Positions 11,608 to 22,143 of a stretch of DNA of 64,000 bases are shown piece by piece. Made by a program: the position numbers and the translations under genes. The stretch is from Brachypodium distachyon (lineage: Eukaryota; Streptophyta; Magnoliopsida; Poales; Poaceae), in the NCBI RefSeq assembly GCF_000005505.3, contig NC_016133.3, positions 13,826,001-13,890,000 on the forward strand, in the 5' to 3' direction. The notes below the pieces were generated by a model, which did no database searches, was not told the origin of the DNA, and saw only the letters and a program-made list of their open reading frames with translations. The stretch's first letter is position 1. Every line of letters starts with the position of its first letter.

Positions 11608-12330
11608 CGATGCTAACACGGGTTGAAAAAATCGAGCGGATCAGCGGCAGGCAATATGGCCGATGAATATAGCTTTGTCAGCCTGCACTCTGCGTCAATG
11701 GCGTTTGGTGTGGCCTGGACGTACGGCCTGCTTGCCAGCTCAAGTAAGTATAATTTGAGGTGCGTGGCACGCGTGTCCCTCGACCACCGCTCTACCATTG
11801 TTGTACACTTGTACTGCAGTGGCTATAGCTTCGAAATGGCAATCTCCTTCCTTCTTTAGTAGTTCTTCGAAAGATATGCCTCAATTTTGACTAAATTTGA
11901 ATGCATATATACACTGAATCATGTTCAGATACATCCAAATTTTGACAAACAACTTGAGACATCTTTTGTTAGACGGAGGAAGTAGTAAAATACGGAGTAA
12001 TTCTCACAAGTTCATCTTGCTGCAAAGACAGGCAAGGAAGAAACTGTCCAAGCACAGACAAGGCTAGCTGAACTTTACACAAGGCATAACAGAGTCTTAC
12101 TGACAAAGCAGCGAAACTAAACATGTACAAACACCAAACACATCCTATATATACGCATGAAAGAAAATCCAGTGTGACCCATTATTCATCCGAGAGGGCT
12201 ACTGCTTCAGCATATACTGCCATAGCTTTTTACAACGTACACCAGATTACACGAGCTAATGTACCACCGGGATCAACATCTGAGGCCATACTTGGGGGAG
12301 TTGGGAACGAATAGATCTTCACTAAGCGGG
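11608..12330. other. Spacer between UGT and LSM7
   Basis: It includes the UGT 5' flank and the LSM7 3' UTR. About 11880-11996 resembles one half of a Stowaway-type MITE (CTCAATTTTGAC and TTAGACGGAGGAAGTAGTA), with the left end degraded. No gene seen. Confidence 0.55.
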
Positions 12331-14228
12331 TCAGGTCTGAGCTCCATCAGCATCTTGGAAGGGGTTATTGATCTCCTCTGTTCCCTCGGTTGGCGATACC
12401 AGCATCACCGCTGTGCCCCTGCAGACCTGCAATTAACAGTCGTTAGAGCATGTCTTGGTTGTTATTCTGTTACAAGTACGCTTAATAAGAACATTCTGCG
12501 GACATATAACGCTTGAAATGCAACTAGGCATACTTCAAGACCTTTCAAGACCCTGAAACAGAATCATGGAGGACCACTAGTGCTAAGCTTTTGCCTTTGA
12601 AGGTGAATCAAAATGAGTGTCATATTAATTTAGAAGGCATCGATTGCTATTGGAACGAAACTACAATCACTGAGCCACACTAATAATACAGGAGGGATAG
12701 TATTGATGTCAATACAATAAAGTAGCTTACAATGAGACCAAGCTGTCTTGTTTTCGCCGATAGTTTCAATGGATCATCTTGCTCTACAAAATGAGATGAG
12801 AAGCATGAAGCGTGATCACGAAATTTTGCCCAAAAAAAAGACAGATATGGTCAATACTTCCTATGTTAACAAGTGCACCACATTAGATATTTTCAAATGT
12901 TGATAAACACAGATAGTACTTCCAGCCACCTCATTTGTTCGGTTGCCATAGGAATAAGCCTTTTGTACGGTCTAACATTACATTGGTATAATAACAAAAG
13001 GCAGGAACAATGGTAATCTCTTGAATCTGAACTCCAAATACATAGCCATTTATATTTTTGGGCAGGAGATGGGATCAATAAATAAACTACGCAACGTGTC
13101 GAGCAGTACCTCTTTCAAACTCAATCACTTCATCAAGCACCAAGTTCAGAAGCTGATCATAGCCCTTCAAAGTTCCTGTAACTGCAGGTGCGCAAAAGGT
13201 AATGTCACGACATGCAATGTGCTGCACAAACTACTCTATGATAAGAGGCTGGTTTTTACCCTTTGGGAAACTGGAACCACTATATAGCATGCGCACTGGA
13301 TTAACAAACTAATATGATACGCAGCAGGTTATTTGATTGTTTTACTATTGCCAGTGCAGAATACGATACCCTGGTAACGATGTCAACTTTGATGTTGACT
13401 AAGCAGTGTGTTTCCCCTTTAAGTTGGAGTCCCAACCAAGATAAAAACTAATCCTCACATATGCATCTATTTCATCAATAAGATATTCATGCCACTAGTA
13501 CCAAATCCCGACAACTACTGCAACTAGAACCAAGCCATGTTGAACGTATAATACCCCACCCAACCCACCACCATCCCGATCATTTTCATCGACCATTATG
13601 CGTAAGCAGGTTAGGATCCATTTGTTCCCACTTCCCCTGTAAAGCTCCCAGAGGAGAACACAAGTTGAGGCTGCAAAAGGCACTAGGCAGAGCAACAACA
13701 ACAGCATGTAGGCAACTGCATCCCAAGTCCTCAACCAGTCCTCCCGACCGGCCTCGACAAGCTGGCGCACGCAGTGAATCTCGCCCAAACTGGTTTTGAA
13801 GCTGGAGATGTAACATTTGTTTTTTTGCTTTTTTTGGGGAAAAAAAGGTTGGCTGTAGCAATCAATAATTTTTAGCTCTACTCATCAAAGTTCTGTGCGC
13901 ATCTAGTGATCTGAACTACAATTTCCCATAGCCAATGAACAGATAAATACTACTCCAGCAATGAACAATTTGGGGGAGGAGGGGATTGTTTTGGATTGGA
14001 CGCCGCGGACGGGAATCGGGCGACGACGAACGGGGCTGCTGTGTGCTGACCTTGCCTGCCGCCGGTGAGCTTGACCTGGACGCCCTTGTCGACGAACTTG
14101 GCCAGGTCCAGCACCGTCTCCTTGCGCCCCGACTGCAACAACTCGCTCGAATCAGATCAACCGAACCCACCCAACCCAATCAATCTTCCAGCAGGCAAGG
14201 CGCGAGGAGAGGAGGGGAGCCTTACCAT
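12331..14228 (-). CDS. LSM7: LSM7, U6 snRNA-associated Sm-like protein
   Basis: LSM7 is a subunit of the LSM2-8 ring, which binds the U6 snRNA 3' end in the nucleus, and of LSM1-7, which promotes mRNA decapping in the cytoplasm. Five coding exons on the minus strand: 14228-14226 (the ATG alone), 14132-14051, 13181-13110, 12783-12731 and 12426-12331. Total 306 bp, 101 residues, the usual length. The protein reads MSGRKETVLDLAKFVDKGVQ, VKLTGGRQVTGTLKGYDQLL, NLVLDEVIEF, then EREQDDPLKLSAKTRQLGLI and VCRGTAVMLVSPTEG. The Sm1 and Sm2 motifs are both present. All introns are GT-AG with phases that match exactly. The gene is divergent from the MRE11-like gene, and a Mutator-like element lies about 150 bp upstream of the ATG. 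Confidence 0.96.
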
Positions 14229-14381
14229 CCGGAGCCGGCGAGCTCAATCGCTCCGACCTGATCACCAAAGGGGAGGGAGAGGCGACGGCGACTGCGAGGC
14301 TCACCGGCCGCCGATGACCAAAGCGCTGCTGCCCACTCCTCTTTTCTTTCCCCTTTACCTTCGTCCGAGTGTTTCGTTTTC

Positions 14382-15281
14382 GAGTAAATTAAAAAAAACA
14401 CACCATGTTATAGACTGGGTTTGGCGTTGGTACCGGTTTACGTTGCAAAAACCATCAGATTAGCATAACCTTTCGTTCACTAGCGTACAAGCCCGTTTCT
14501 GACAGATATGGTCCACTGTCAGGACAGCGTGTCTTGCCTGCTCGGGCTGTCATCGTAGCACATACACGACATGAACTTGTCAGGACAGCGTGTCTTGCCT
14601 GCTCGGGCTGTCAGCGTGGCACATACACGGCATGAATTGGGGGCCGTCTCGCCCTCGCCAGCCTGCCCGAGCAGGTCGTCAACCGCGTCGAGGTGGTCCA
14701 GCTCGACGAGTCCTCTGCATCTGGCGCATCACAGACGACGCCGACACCGATGTCGACGCTGCCGCCAACTCCGGCTCCGTCCGCCACAAACGAGGGTGGC
14801 TCGAGCACAGGACGCCCCGCAAACAGAAACACGCCGCCCGCCGTAATCTCTGCCCCCGCCCCCGTTGCGCCGCGCCCCTGCTTGTTGTGCGCTTCCGCTC
14901 GCCCCCCAGCTCGCCACGTGCCTCTGCTCGCCGCTGCTGCCCCGCGCGCTCGTCGCGCGCCGATGCTCCGGCGCGCCTCCGCTCGCCCCCCCTACTCGCG
15001 CCGCTGCTCGCCGTGTGGCCCTCCGGTGGCCATGGCCGGCTAGAGCCCATCGGCCTTAGCTTTTTTTTTAACGGGCCTCAGCTTTTAGATTGGAACAGAG
15101 AGAGATGTGCCACGGTGGACCGCCACGTTGTCCTGGCAGGTGGACCTGCCTTGTCAGAAACGGGTTTAGATGCTAGCGATCGATGGGTTAATCTAATCCG
15201 GTGATTTTTTGCAACTAAAATAATAATTGGTACCGATGTGAAATCCTAACCACTAATGTGGTGGTTTTTTTTAATTTACTC
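14382..15281. mobile_element. Non-autonomous Mutator-like element (Pack-MULE-like) between LSM7 and the MRE11-like gene
   Basis: 900 bp with long degenerate terminal inverted repeats of more than 100 bp. The left end begins GAGTAAATTAAAAAAAACAC and the right end finishes GGTTTTTTTTAATTTACTC. Further inward the left arm has TTGGTACCGGTTTACGTTGC, CCCGTTTCTGACAG and CCACTGTCAGGACAG; the right arm has the inverse counterparts TGCAACTAAAATAATAATTG, CTTGTCAGAAACGGG and GTCCTGGCAGGTGG. Flanking 9-mers TTCGTTTTC (14373-14381) and TTTGTTTTA (15282-15290) match at 7 of 9, fitting a decayed 9 bp Mutator target duplication. The GC-rich interior (about 14640-15050) looks foreign to its flanks but has no frame I recognise. 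A sister element lies at 41419-42280. Confidence 0.75.
14517..14638. repeat. 61 bp direct tandem duplication inside the MULE
   Basis: Two adjacent copies of a unit beginning TGTCAGGACAGCGTGTCTTG (14517-14577 and 14578-14638) differ at only a few positions. The unit sits at the inner end of the left inverted repeat. Confidence 0.85.
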
Positions 15282-15432
15282 TTTGTTTTATTTTGCGGGA
15301 GCTGGGCCTATTAACTGGGCCGTGGGCCGGCAACGTACTGAGCCGTGGGTCGGGAGCGTGAGGCCTTCACCTCCCTTCCAGTGGTAGTGGCAGTACCCGT
15401 TCCTTCTAAAGGAAGCTTGTACTCCATCCACA

Positions 15433-15438
15433 TATATA
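15433..15438 (+). promoter_or_regulatory. Probable TATA box of the MRE11-like gene
   Basis: TATATA is followed about 30 bp later by pyrimidine-rich CTCAGT/CTCACT repeats typical of plant transcription starts, then the untranslated first exon that ends at 15540. It lies about 150 bp beyond the right end of the MULE. Confidence 0.5.
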
Positions 15439-15538
15439 CACTCCTCACTCCTCAGTACCTCAGTCCTCAGTTCCTCACTCTCTCGCTCAATCGCCCAGCT
15501 ACGAGCGGCGCCGGGGGGGAATCCATCTCCGCGGATCA

Positions 15539-18500
15539 ATGTGAGTTCGTAATCAGTCGATTCTTATTTCCCGATCCATCTCCTCGATCGATCGATGCTG
15601 CTCCTCGAATCCTCGATCGATCTATGCTCCATCGGGCTTCGGGCGTTCTCTTTTTCTTTTCTTTTTTGCTTTGGTCATCACCATCGGCTGAGAAGCATCG
15701 TTTATATGTACGTATTCGACTGCGTTTGCTACAGATTTTTAATTTGTGGCATGAACAAGCCACGTTGTTTAGGAAAAGAATGTATTAGCGGTAGCTTAGC
15801 CGCATGTCTTCAGTTTAATCGTCCGATGATCAGGGAGCAGTAGCTAGGGGGATTGAACGGGAGTACGTGATCCAAATCGGATCGAGTTCTCCTGAAGAAA
15901 TGGTTATGTATCCACGCACGCATGCATGCATGCATATGCACGCAGGCCGCCAAATGTACATGTAAAAGGGAAATTTTCCACACAAAAACTGGTGTAACGA
16001 TGTATAGGGCTACATATATGTATGTATTATGCTGGAAGTGCTCATGTGGTTCTGATACTAGTTAGTATTAGAGACAAGCAATGAAGTACATGTCTTCATT
16101 ACTGCATCCACACTCAATATCTCATGCATGCACATGCGTTTGTGCATATATTCAAGGCGCTTCTATTCAACTAATTGCATATATTTTCATGAGCTCAAAG
16201 TACCTCAGAAGATCATTTTGTTCAAGATCACATGTATGATTTGACTTTCAATTTAGTCCAAAACAGCTCATTATGAAAGAAGTTAAAAATACAATCGTTG
16301 AGGCCATTTCCCCCAAATTAAATATTATGGGATCTAAAAACGATCTCATTTTAAATTTCATAAACGTAGAGATTATATTTGAAATGCAGAATCGACTCTC
16401 TTGATTTCAAAGGTCTCAAGTTTAAATCCCAAAAATTATTTCATTCTTTCAAGACCTATATAGATTAAAAAATAAAATACTCCCTCCGATCCATAATAAA
16501 TGTCGCCGATTTAGTACAAAGTTGTACTAGATCAGCGAAACTTATTATGGATTGGAGAGAGTACGATGAAAACAACTCCATCATAAATCTGGTTCAGAAT
16601 GGGGCACCATGACCTTTAGTGTCGGTGTTGGGCCTCCTCTACGGTTTTCAGTCAATAAAAAGGCATGGTATGGAAAAATAATGAAACAAGCCACATAGTT
16701 GATGCGATTTTACAAAATGATGAATGCAAATTGCAAGTTCAATAATATAGGAGCTCCAAAGAGACATCACATAAGTTTTTCGTCATATTAATTATTCAGT
16801 GTTCAGACTGGTCAGAAGTTTAGCTTGACCAAAATCTTTCTGGAAGAGAAGCATGTCATGAACTATTCATGCAATCAGACACATAAATTTATTTTATTAT
16901 TATTTGGGTGGGGTGTTCTTCAGGGAGGCAGAAGGAGTGGGAGGAGAAAGCAGCAAGCTGCGAATACTAGTGGCCACTGATTGCCATCTCGGTTACCTCG
17001 AGAAGGATGAGCTGCGCCGGTCCGATTCATTCGACACCTTTGAGGAGATCCTCTCATTGGCAAAGCAACACAAGGTAAACTAATTTATGATCTTGTTGTA
17101 AAGAAGCATATACTTAGATTTGGCATAATTTCTAATTTGTATGCAAATATGTCTCTCGGTGCAATGTTGCACGTGTTTCTTTGTAAGGATGGATGTTTTG
17201 ATAGCATGATCAATTTGCAGGTGGATTTCCTGCTTCTTGGTGGCAATCTGTTCCACGAGAGCAAGCCATCACGCTTGACGATGGTGAAGACGATGGAGAT
17301 CCTGAGGCAGCGCTGCTTCGATGACCGACCGGTCCGGTTCCAGGTAGTCAGTGATCAGGCAGCTAGCCTGCACAGCAGGTATATATACCTGCAGCAATTA
17401 ACTAGTCAGCTAATCTTTGAACTCTACAGTGCCGATCTGAACATTATGCTTTTTTCTTTCAAAAATGAGGACACAGCCCCAGGCTGAACAATATACATTC
17501 TTTCTCTCATTCAAAGTTGTTGCATGCTTCAGGTTTCGTCGAGTGAATTTCGAAGACCCAAACCTTAAAGTCGGCTTGCCTGTGTTCACCATCCATGGCG
17601 ACCATGATGAGCCTATAGGAGTGGTATAAATATGTCATGAGTCACATCTGGAATTTATATGTGCTCATGGTTGGGATTAAAATATTATTTTAAGTTAAAT
17701 TCTTTTTTACTGAGCATCGTTCCAACGTGTTCTTTTTTTCCATCACGTAACGTAGGATAATGTGTCCCCCATTGATATCCTCTCCGCTTCCGGTCTTGTA
17801 AATTATTTTGGAAAGGTGGACCTTGGCAGTTCTGGCACTGGCCAAATATCGCTTCATCCTGTACTTATCAAGAAGGTCAATTTGCTTTGTTGTACTCTGA
17901 ATCTGTAGTCTGTACAATGCCAAGTAGTCAACTTATATATGATGCCAGATGCTAATTAATTCTGAAACTTGTGCTACTTCAGGGTGCCACCTCGGTCGCG
18001 CTATACGGTCTCGGGAACGTCAGGGATGCGAGACTGAGCAGGATGTTTCAGGTAAGTATTTGAATACTCTAAAACTTAAATTTTAGGAATTGTCATTTTG
18101 TATTAGAAGAACAAGCCATAGTGGTCAACCTGTTAATTATATGTTGTTATTCAGACACCAGATGCAGTACGGTGGATGCAACCTGAAGATCTTGAGGATA
18201 TGCCACTGTCTGAATGGTTCAACATTTTTGTCCTTCACCAGAACAGGTATGCTAAAGGATTGTTCAGTCACCGATGACATTCTGTAAAATTTTGAAATTC
18301 AACATTTGCTATTATTCTATCTGGCTTGCAATTTTAAATGTTCTTTAATTTCTCCAGGACAAAGGCCAGCCCCGACAATGGCATCAACGAACGTCTCTTG
18401 CCGTGTTTTCTAGACTTGGTGATATGGGGCCATGAGCATGAATGCCTTGTTGATCCCGAGGTAACAAAAACCATACCATGATTATTGTAATTTTACAAAG

Positions 18501-21457
18501 TTTAGTTAATATTCTTCATTATTTCACTGGTTCTCCATTTAAATCCACTTCCCTTCTTATCAATTATTTATAGGAGGTTCCTGGAATGGGTTTTCACATC
18601 ACACAGCCAGGATCTTCAGTTGCCACATCGCTGACCAGTGCTGAAGCAAAACAAAAGCATGTGCTTTTGTTGGAAATAAAGGTAAACATTTCTGCAACAT
18701 GTAAACATCAACATCATCAGATGTATAATTTCTTATGTTCACCCAACAGGGAATGAAATACAGGCCAGCTAAAATACCTCTGAAGACAGTTAGACCGTTT
18801 GAATATGCCAAGGTAAACCTCTCCTTTCTTCATGTTTATATCAGTGACAATCTCATCCTGAGAATTCCATTCAGGTTGTATTAGAGGACCAAGCAGATGT
18901 CAACCTCTACGACGAAGCATCTGTTCTCGCACATTTGGATAAAGTTGTAGGTTTCCTACTGCACAGTTTGTGCTAAAATCTTTGACCATTTCTGAAATAT
19001 TGGTCGATTTAGTTGGATGTAATAATGGAGTTCCATTTGTTGGAATATTATAGTTTTATCTTACTGTGTAACTATGTGTACTGACTGGGCTTCTTCAGGT
19101 GGGCAATCTTATTGAGAAAAATAACAGAACAACAGGTGATGGATCAGCACCCAAACTTCCACTTGTTAGGATAAAGGTAAACAAACCAGGGTCTTTTCAG
19201 ATAATGGGTATCCATTTTATTTATTTTCCAGGATTGTAAAATGAAAGATGTCATCTTATTCTATAGGTGGACTACTCTGGATTTTCGACAATAAACCCTC
19301 AGCAGTTTGGTCAGAAGTACGTTGGGAAGGTATACCTCAAGAACTATTATGGAACTGGTTTAAATATAATGTACCACCTCCCCATCAGCTTAGGCTTTTG
19401 GGTGTGAGTTAGTTGTTACATATAATTCAAGTGAACTTTCTTATATGACCCCCTTGGTAATACTACTCGGATGGTTTATTACTCTATTTTCAACCTTTTC
19501 ATTGTAGGTTGCCAACCCACAAGACATTATTGTTTTCTCAAGATCAGCAAAAAGGCATCAAAACACACGAGGTACCTATTTATGTTATAATAAAAAAATG
19601 CACCTTTAGAGAATCTACACTTCTATGGAGTGCACTTAAGAAGCAATGAGCTCTTTCGATATTACTTGATCTGAAAAATGAATCATGTAATTCTGCAGAC
19701 AACACTGACGGTTCTGAAGATCTTTATCCAAATGGGCTTGATCCTCACATGGTTGAAGCTCAGCTTGCAGAAAGTAACTTGGTACATCATATCTTTACTT
19801 CTGTTTGGTCCCAACTTCTTGTTTTTTGAGAGAACTGGGTCCTATCTTATGAGGAATATATTGCACGCCGAGGAAAATTATTGCATACATTTTGTTAGTC
19901 TTTTAATATTTCTTACAAAGGATGGAACTTTGGCTACCTATATTATATTAGGTAGTACCTGATAATCATATGTGTTAATTTGTCTAGATAAGTATTTTTG
20001 TAATATCACAAATTTATTAGATCTCGTAAGTATACTGCAATCAGAATTGGTGGCCCAAGATTACGATTTGGAGACCATGCCAAATGACAAAAACATATGC
20101 CCTGTCACATTGAGTAACAATATGTGCATCTGCATGTTGCACAAAATTAACAAACTGTCTGTTTTAGGACTCCTCCCTTTCTTTTTTTACAGAACCTGGG
20201 CAAAAATTTGGATTAATTTGAAAGCTTCTAATTGAAGCCCTTTAAAATTTTGGTAGAGTGTACCCGGTTTGCGCATGTCGGCGACATTTTTATTCATAGT
20301 GGCATGCTAGACTTTTTTCTCCAACAAATTAGTTGACAACAAATAAAATCTGTAACTAGACATATGGTTCTCGACACTTCTCGTCTTACAGAAAATGCAG
20401 ATTCTTTCTCCGTGTGACCTGAACACTGCCCTGCATGTTTTTGTCAACAAGGATGACGGTAAGGCATTTCACTCCTGCCTGCAGAAAAATGTCGAAGAGG
20501 CGAAAGTAAGAGATACTGCTATATGTATCAATTCAACACATCAGTTACTCAATACGCAATCCACATTGTAGCGTCTTAACATACCAAACAATCCTGTCCA
20601 AACTGAAAATTATTCAAAATTTGGCAGAACAAGTTGACTGCCGGCGCTGTAGATTTCAAAATCGAAGACGAAGAGGAAATGTTACATGAACTGGGTCAGT
20701 GCATGCAGGTGAGTAATCAAGCTCTTCTTCATCAGTTATAATTACCTGATCCGAGAAGAAAAATATATACTCACTGCACTAACCGTAGCATTAATTCTTC
20801 TTCTGTAACTCGCTGCAGGCAGCAGCAGCAGGAGCGACCGAGACGGCAGAAGAGAGTTCCCAGAACCTGATCGCGGTTGCAGCCAGCACGGGGGCGCCGC
20901 CGCTCAGCGCGTTCGAGGAGCTGAAATGCTCCTCCTCGGATCAGGACCGAGACGCCCACGGCGAATCGGATGAACTTGTCGAGGCTATATCGGTACGTAG
21001 TATGTCTTGTTCTGCTGCTGCTACTGAGCTGCAGCCAATTGCAAATTCTTCAGTTTTAGCAGCAATAGCAAATGGAGATGAAGCTCTAGCTGCCTAATTC
21101 TGTGCTTCCGTGGTCGATCTCAAGGACGACGGGGAAATTGGAGATCGCCGTCGGCTGGCAAGCGGGAAGCGGCCGGCGGGTGCTAGTTGGGGTGCGTCGC
21201 CGGCGGCTTCCAGCAGCTGGAGGAGGAAGACGGACCTGCAGGCTTCATTCCGTCGGATCCCTCCGGCGGCGGCGAAGGAGGATGAAGAAGAAGACGGCGG
21301 GGCCAAGAAATCAGGCCGGCCTGATCCTCATGTGCGTGTGATCCTTAATTTTGCAGCATTGCCGCTTATGATTTGTGATGCTTGTGCTCTGGTTAATTGA
21401 TTTCTCGCATGAATGCAGGTCCCCTGGAGGTATGGAGCTGTGAGGAAGAGATCATAA
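15539..21457 (+). CDS. MRE11-like double-strand break repair nuclease paralogue with altered metal ligands
   Basis: MRE11 is the Mn-dependent nuclease of the MRE11-RAD50-NBS1 complex. Exons: 15539-15540, 16924-17074, 17221-17378, 17533-17623, 17756-17875, 17983-18051, 18155-18246, 18358-18460, 18574-18681, 18750-18812, 18875-18946, 19099-19176, 19267-19329, 19508-19571, 19699-19781, 20392-20505, 20628-20708, 20819-20992, about 21125-21331 (start uncertain; 21242 also keeps frame) and 21419-21457. The first 18 and the last are frame-consistent; total about 643 residues. The start codon is split, AT in exon 1 and G in exon 2 (MEAEGVGGESSKLRILVATD). Motif I is D20-C-H22; H225 (VLHQNR), GHEHE (252-256) and PGSSVATS are kept. 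Motif II reads GGNLFHE, with N60 where the family has Asp. Motif III reads HGDHDEP, with D127 where the family has Asn. The C-terminus YGAVRKRS matches plant MRE11, but the usual long RG-rich tail is reduced. Probably a diverged paralogue; nuclease activity doubtful. Confidence 0.88.
16478..16563. mobile_element. Stowaway-type MITE in intron 1 of the MRE11-like gene
   Basis: About 86 bp, TACTCCCTCCGATCCATAAT to ATTATGGATTGGAGAGAGTA. Nearly perfect inverted repeats with TA ends, able to fold into one hairpin. Confidence 0.85.
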
Positions 21458-22143
21458 GAATGAGATGAGACAAAGAGGGTGCCCGGAATTCATGGATGCA
21501 AAGCTTATCAATCAAGGCTGCGATTCTGCTGGGACACATTTAATTTGCTGTTTGCTCTAGATCGATTGTGGATTTATGTATGCTTGATGGCCTACATGCC
21601 TCGTTCTTGAAACCTTTATTTGTGGACTAATTTCCAGTATTTGCTACTTTTCATTCGTGCACCTTTCGGAAAGTCTGTTCTTCATTTTTACCGCTGACTC
21701 TCAGAGACCGGGATATCCCAAAACGGTAGTCTTAAAAAAATTTACAGAACAGATGTTTATGTTGGACACTTGTCTCAAATGCGGTGGTGGTTTTGAGTAA
21801 TTTACTCCATCCTCGCCAAAATCAGCCTCCAGGCAATCTTTGTTAGCCCAAGTGAATCGACCACCTGCAGAGCTGAGAATCCTTCAGGTGTTCAGGGGGA
21901 TTCATAAATAGCCCCTCTGAACTCTCCGAGAAGGCGCCGAAACAAGCCAAGATGTTACACACCAAAATTAGCAACGCTCGCACCGAATCACACTTTATTT
22001 CACAGAACTCAGAACTAAGATGACAGCTCAACATTAACACAAACATTCGCGTGGTAGCCAGGCAGCAACATGCAGATTACGGTGCGTAGTAAGATAGATA
22101 GATTAAGAACTTGGTCCCTTGTGAAGTGGTGATGGATGAGAGT
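21458..22143. other. Convergent spacer between MRE11-like gene and LDH
   Basis: It contains the two 3' UTRs. I see no further gene or clear repeat. Confidence 0.6.

Noticed and set aside
14571..15204. Open frames up to 204 codons upstream of the MRE11-like gene
   Set aside because: They lie inside the Mutator-like element; the composition (Ala/Arg/Pro-rich, open on both strands) is that of GC-rich DNA, not of a known protein.
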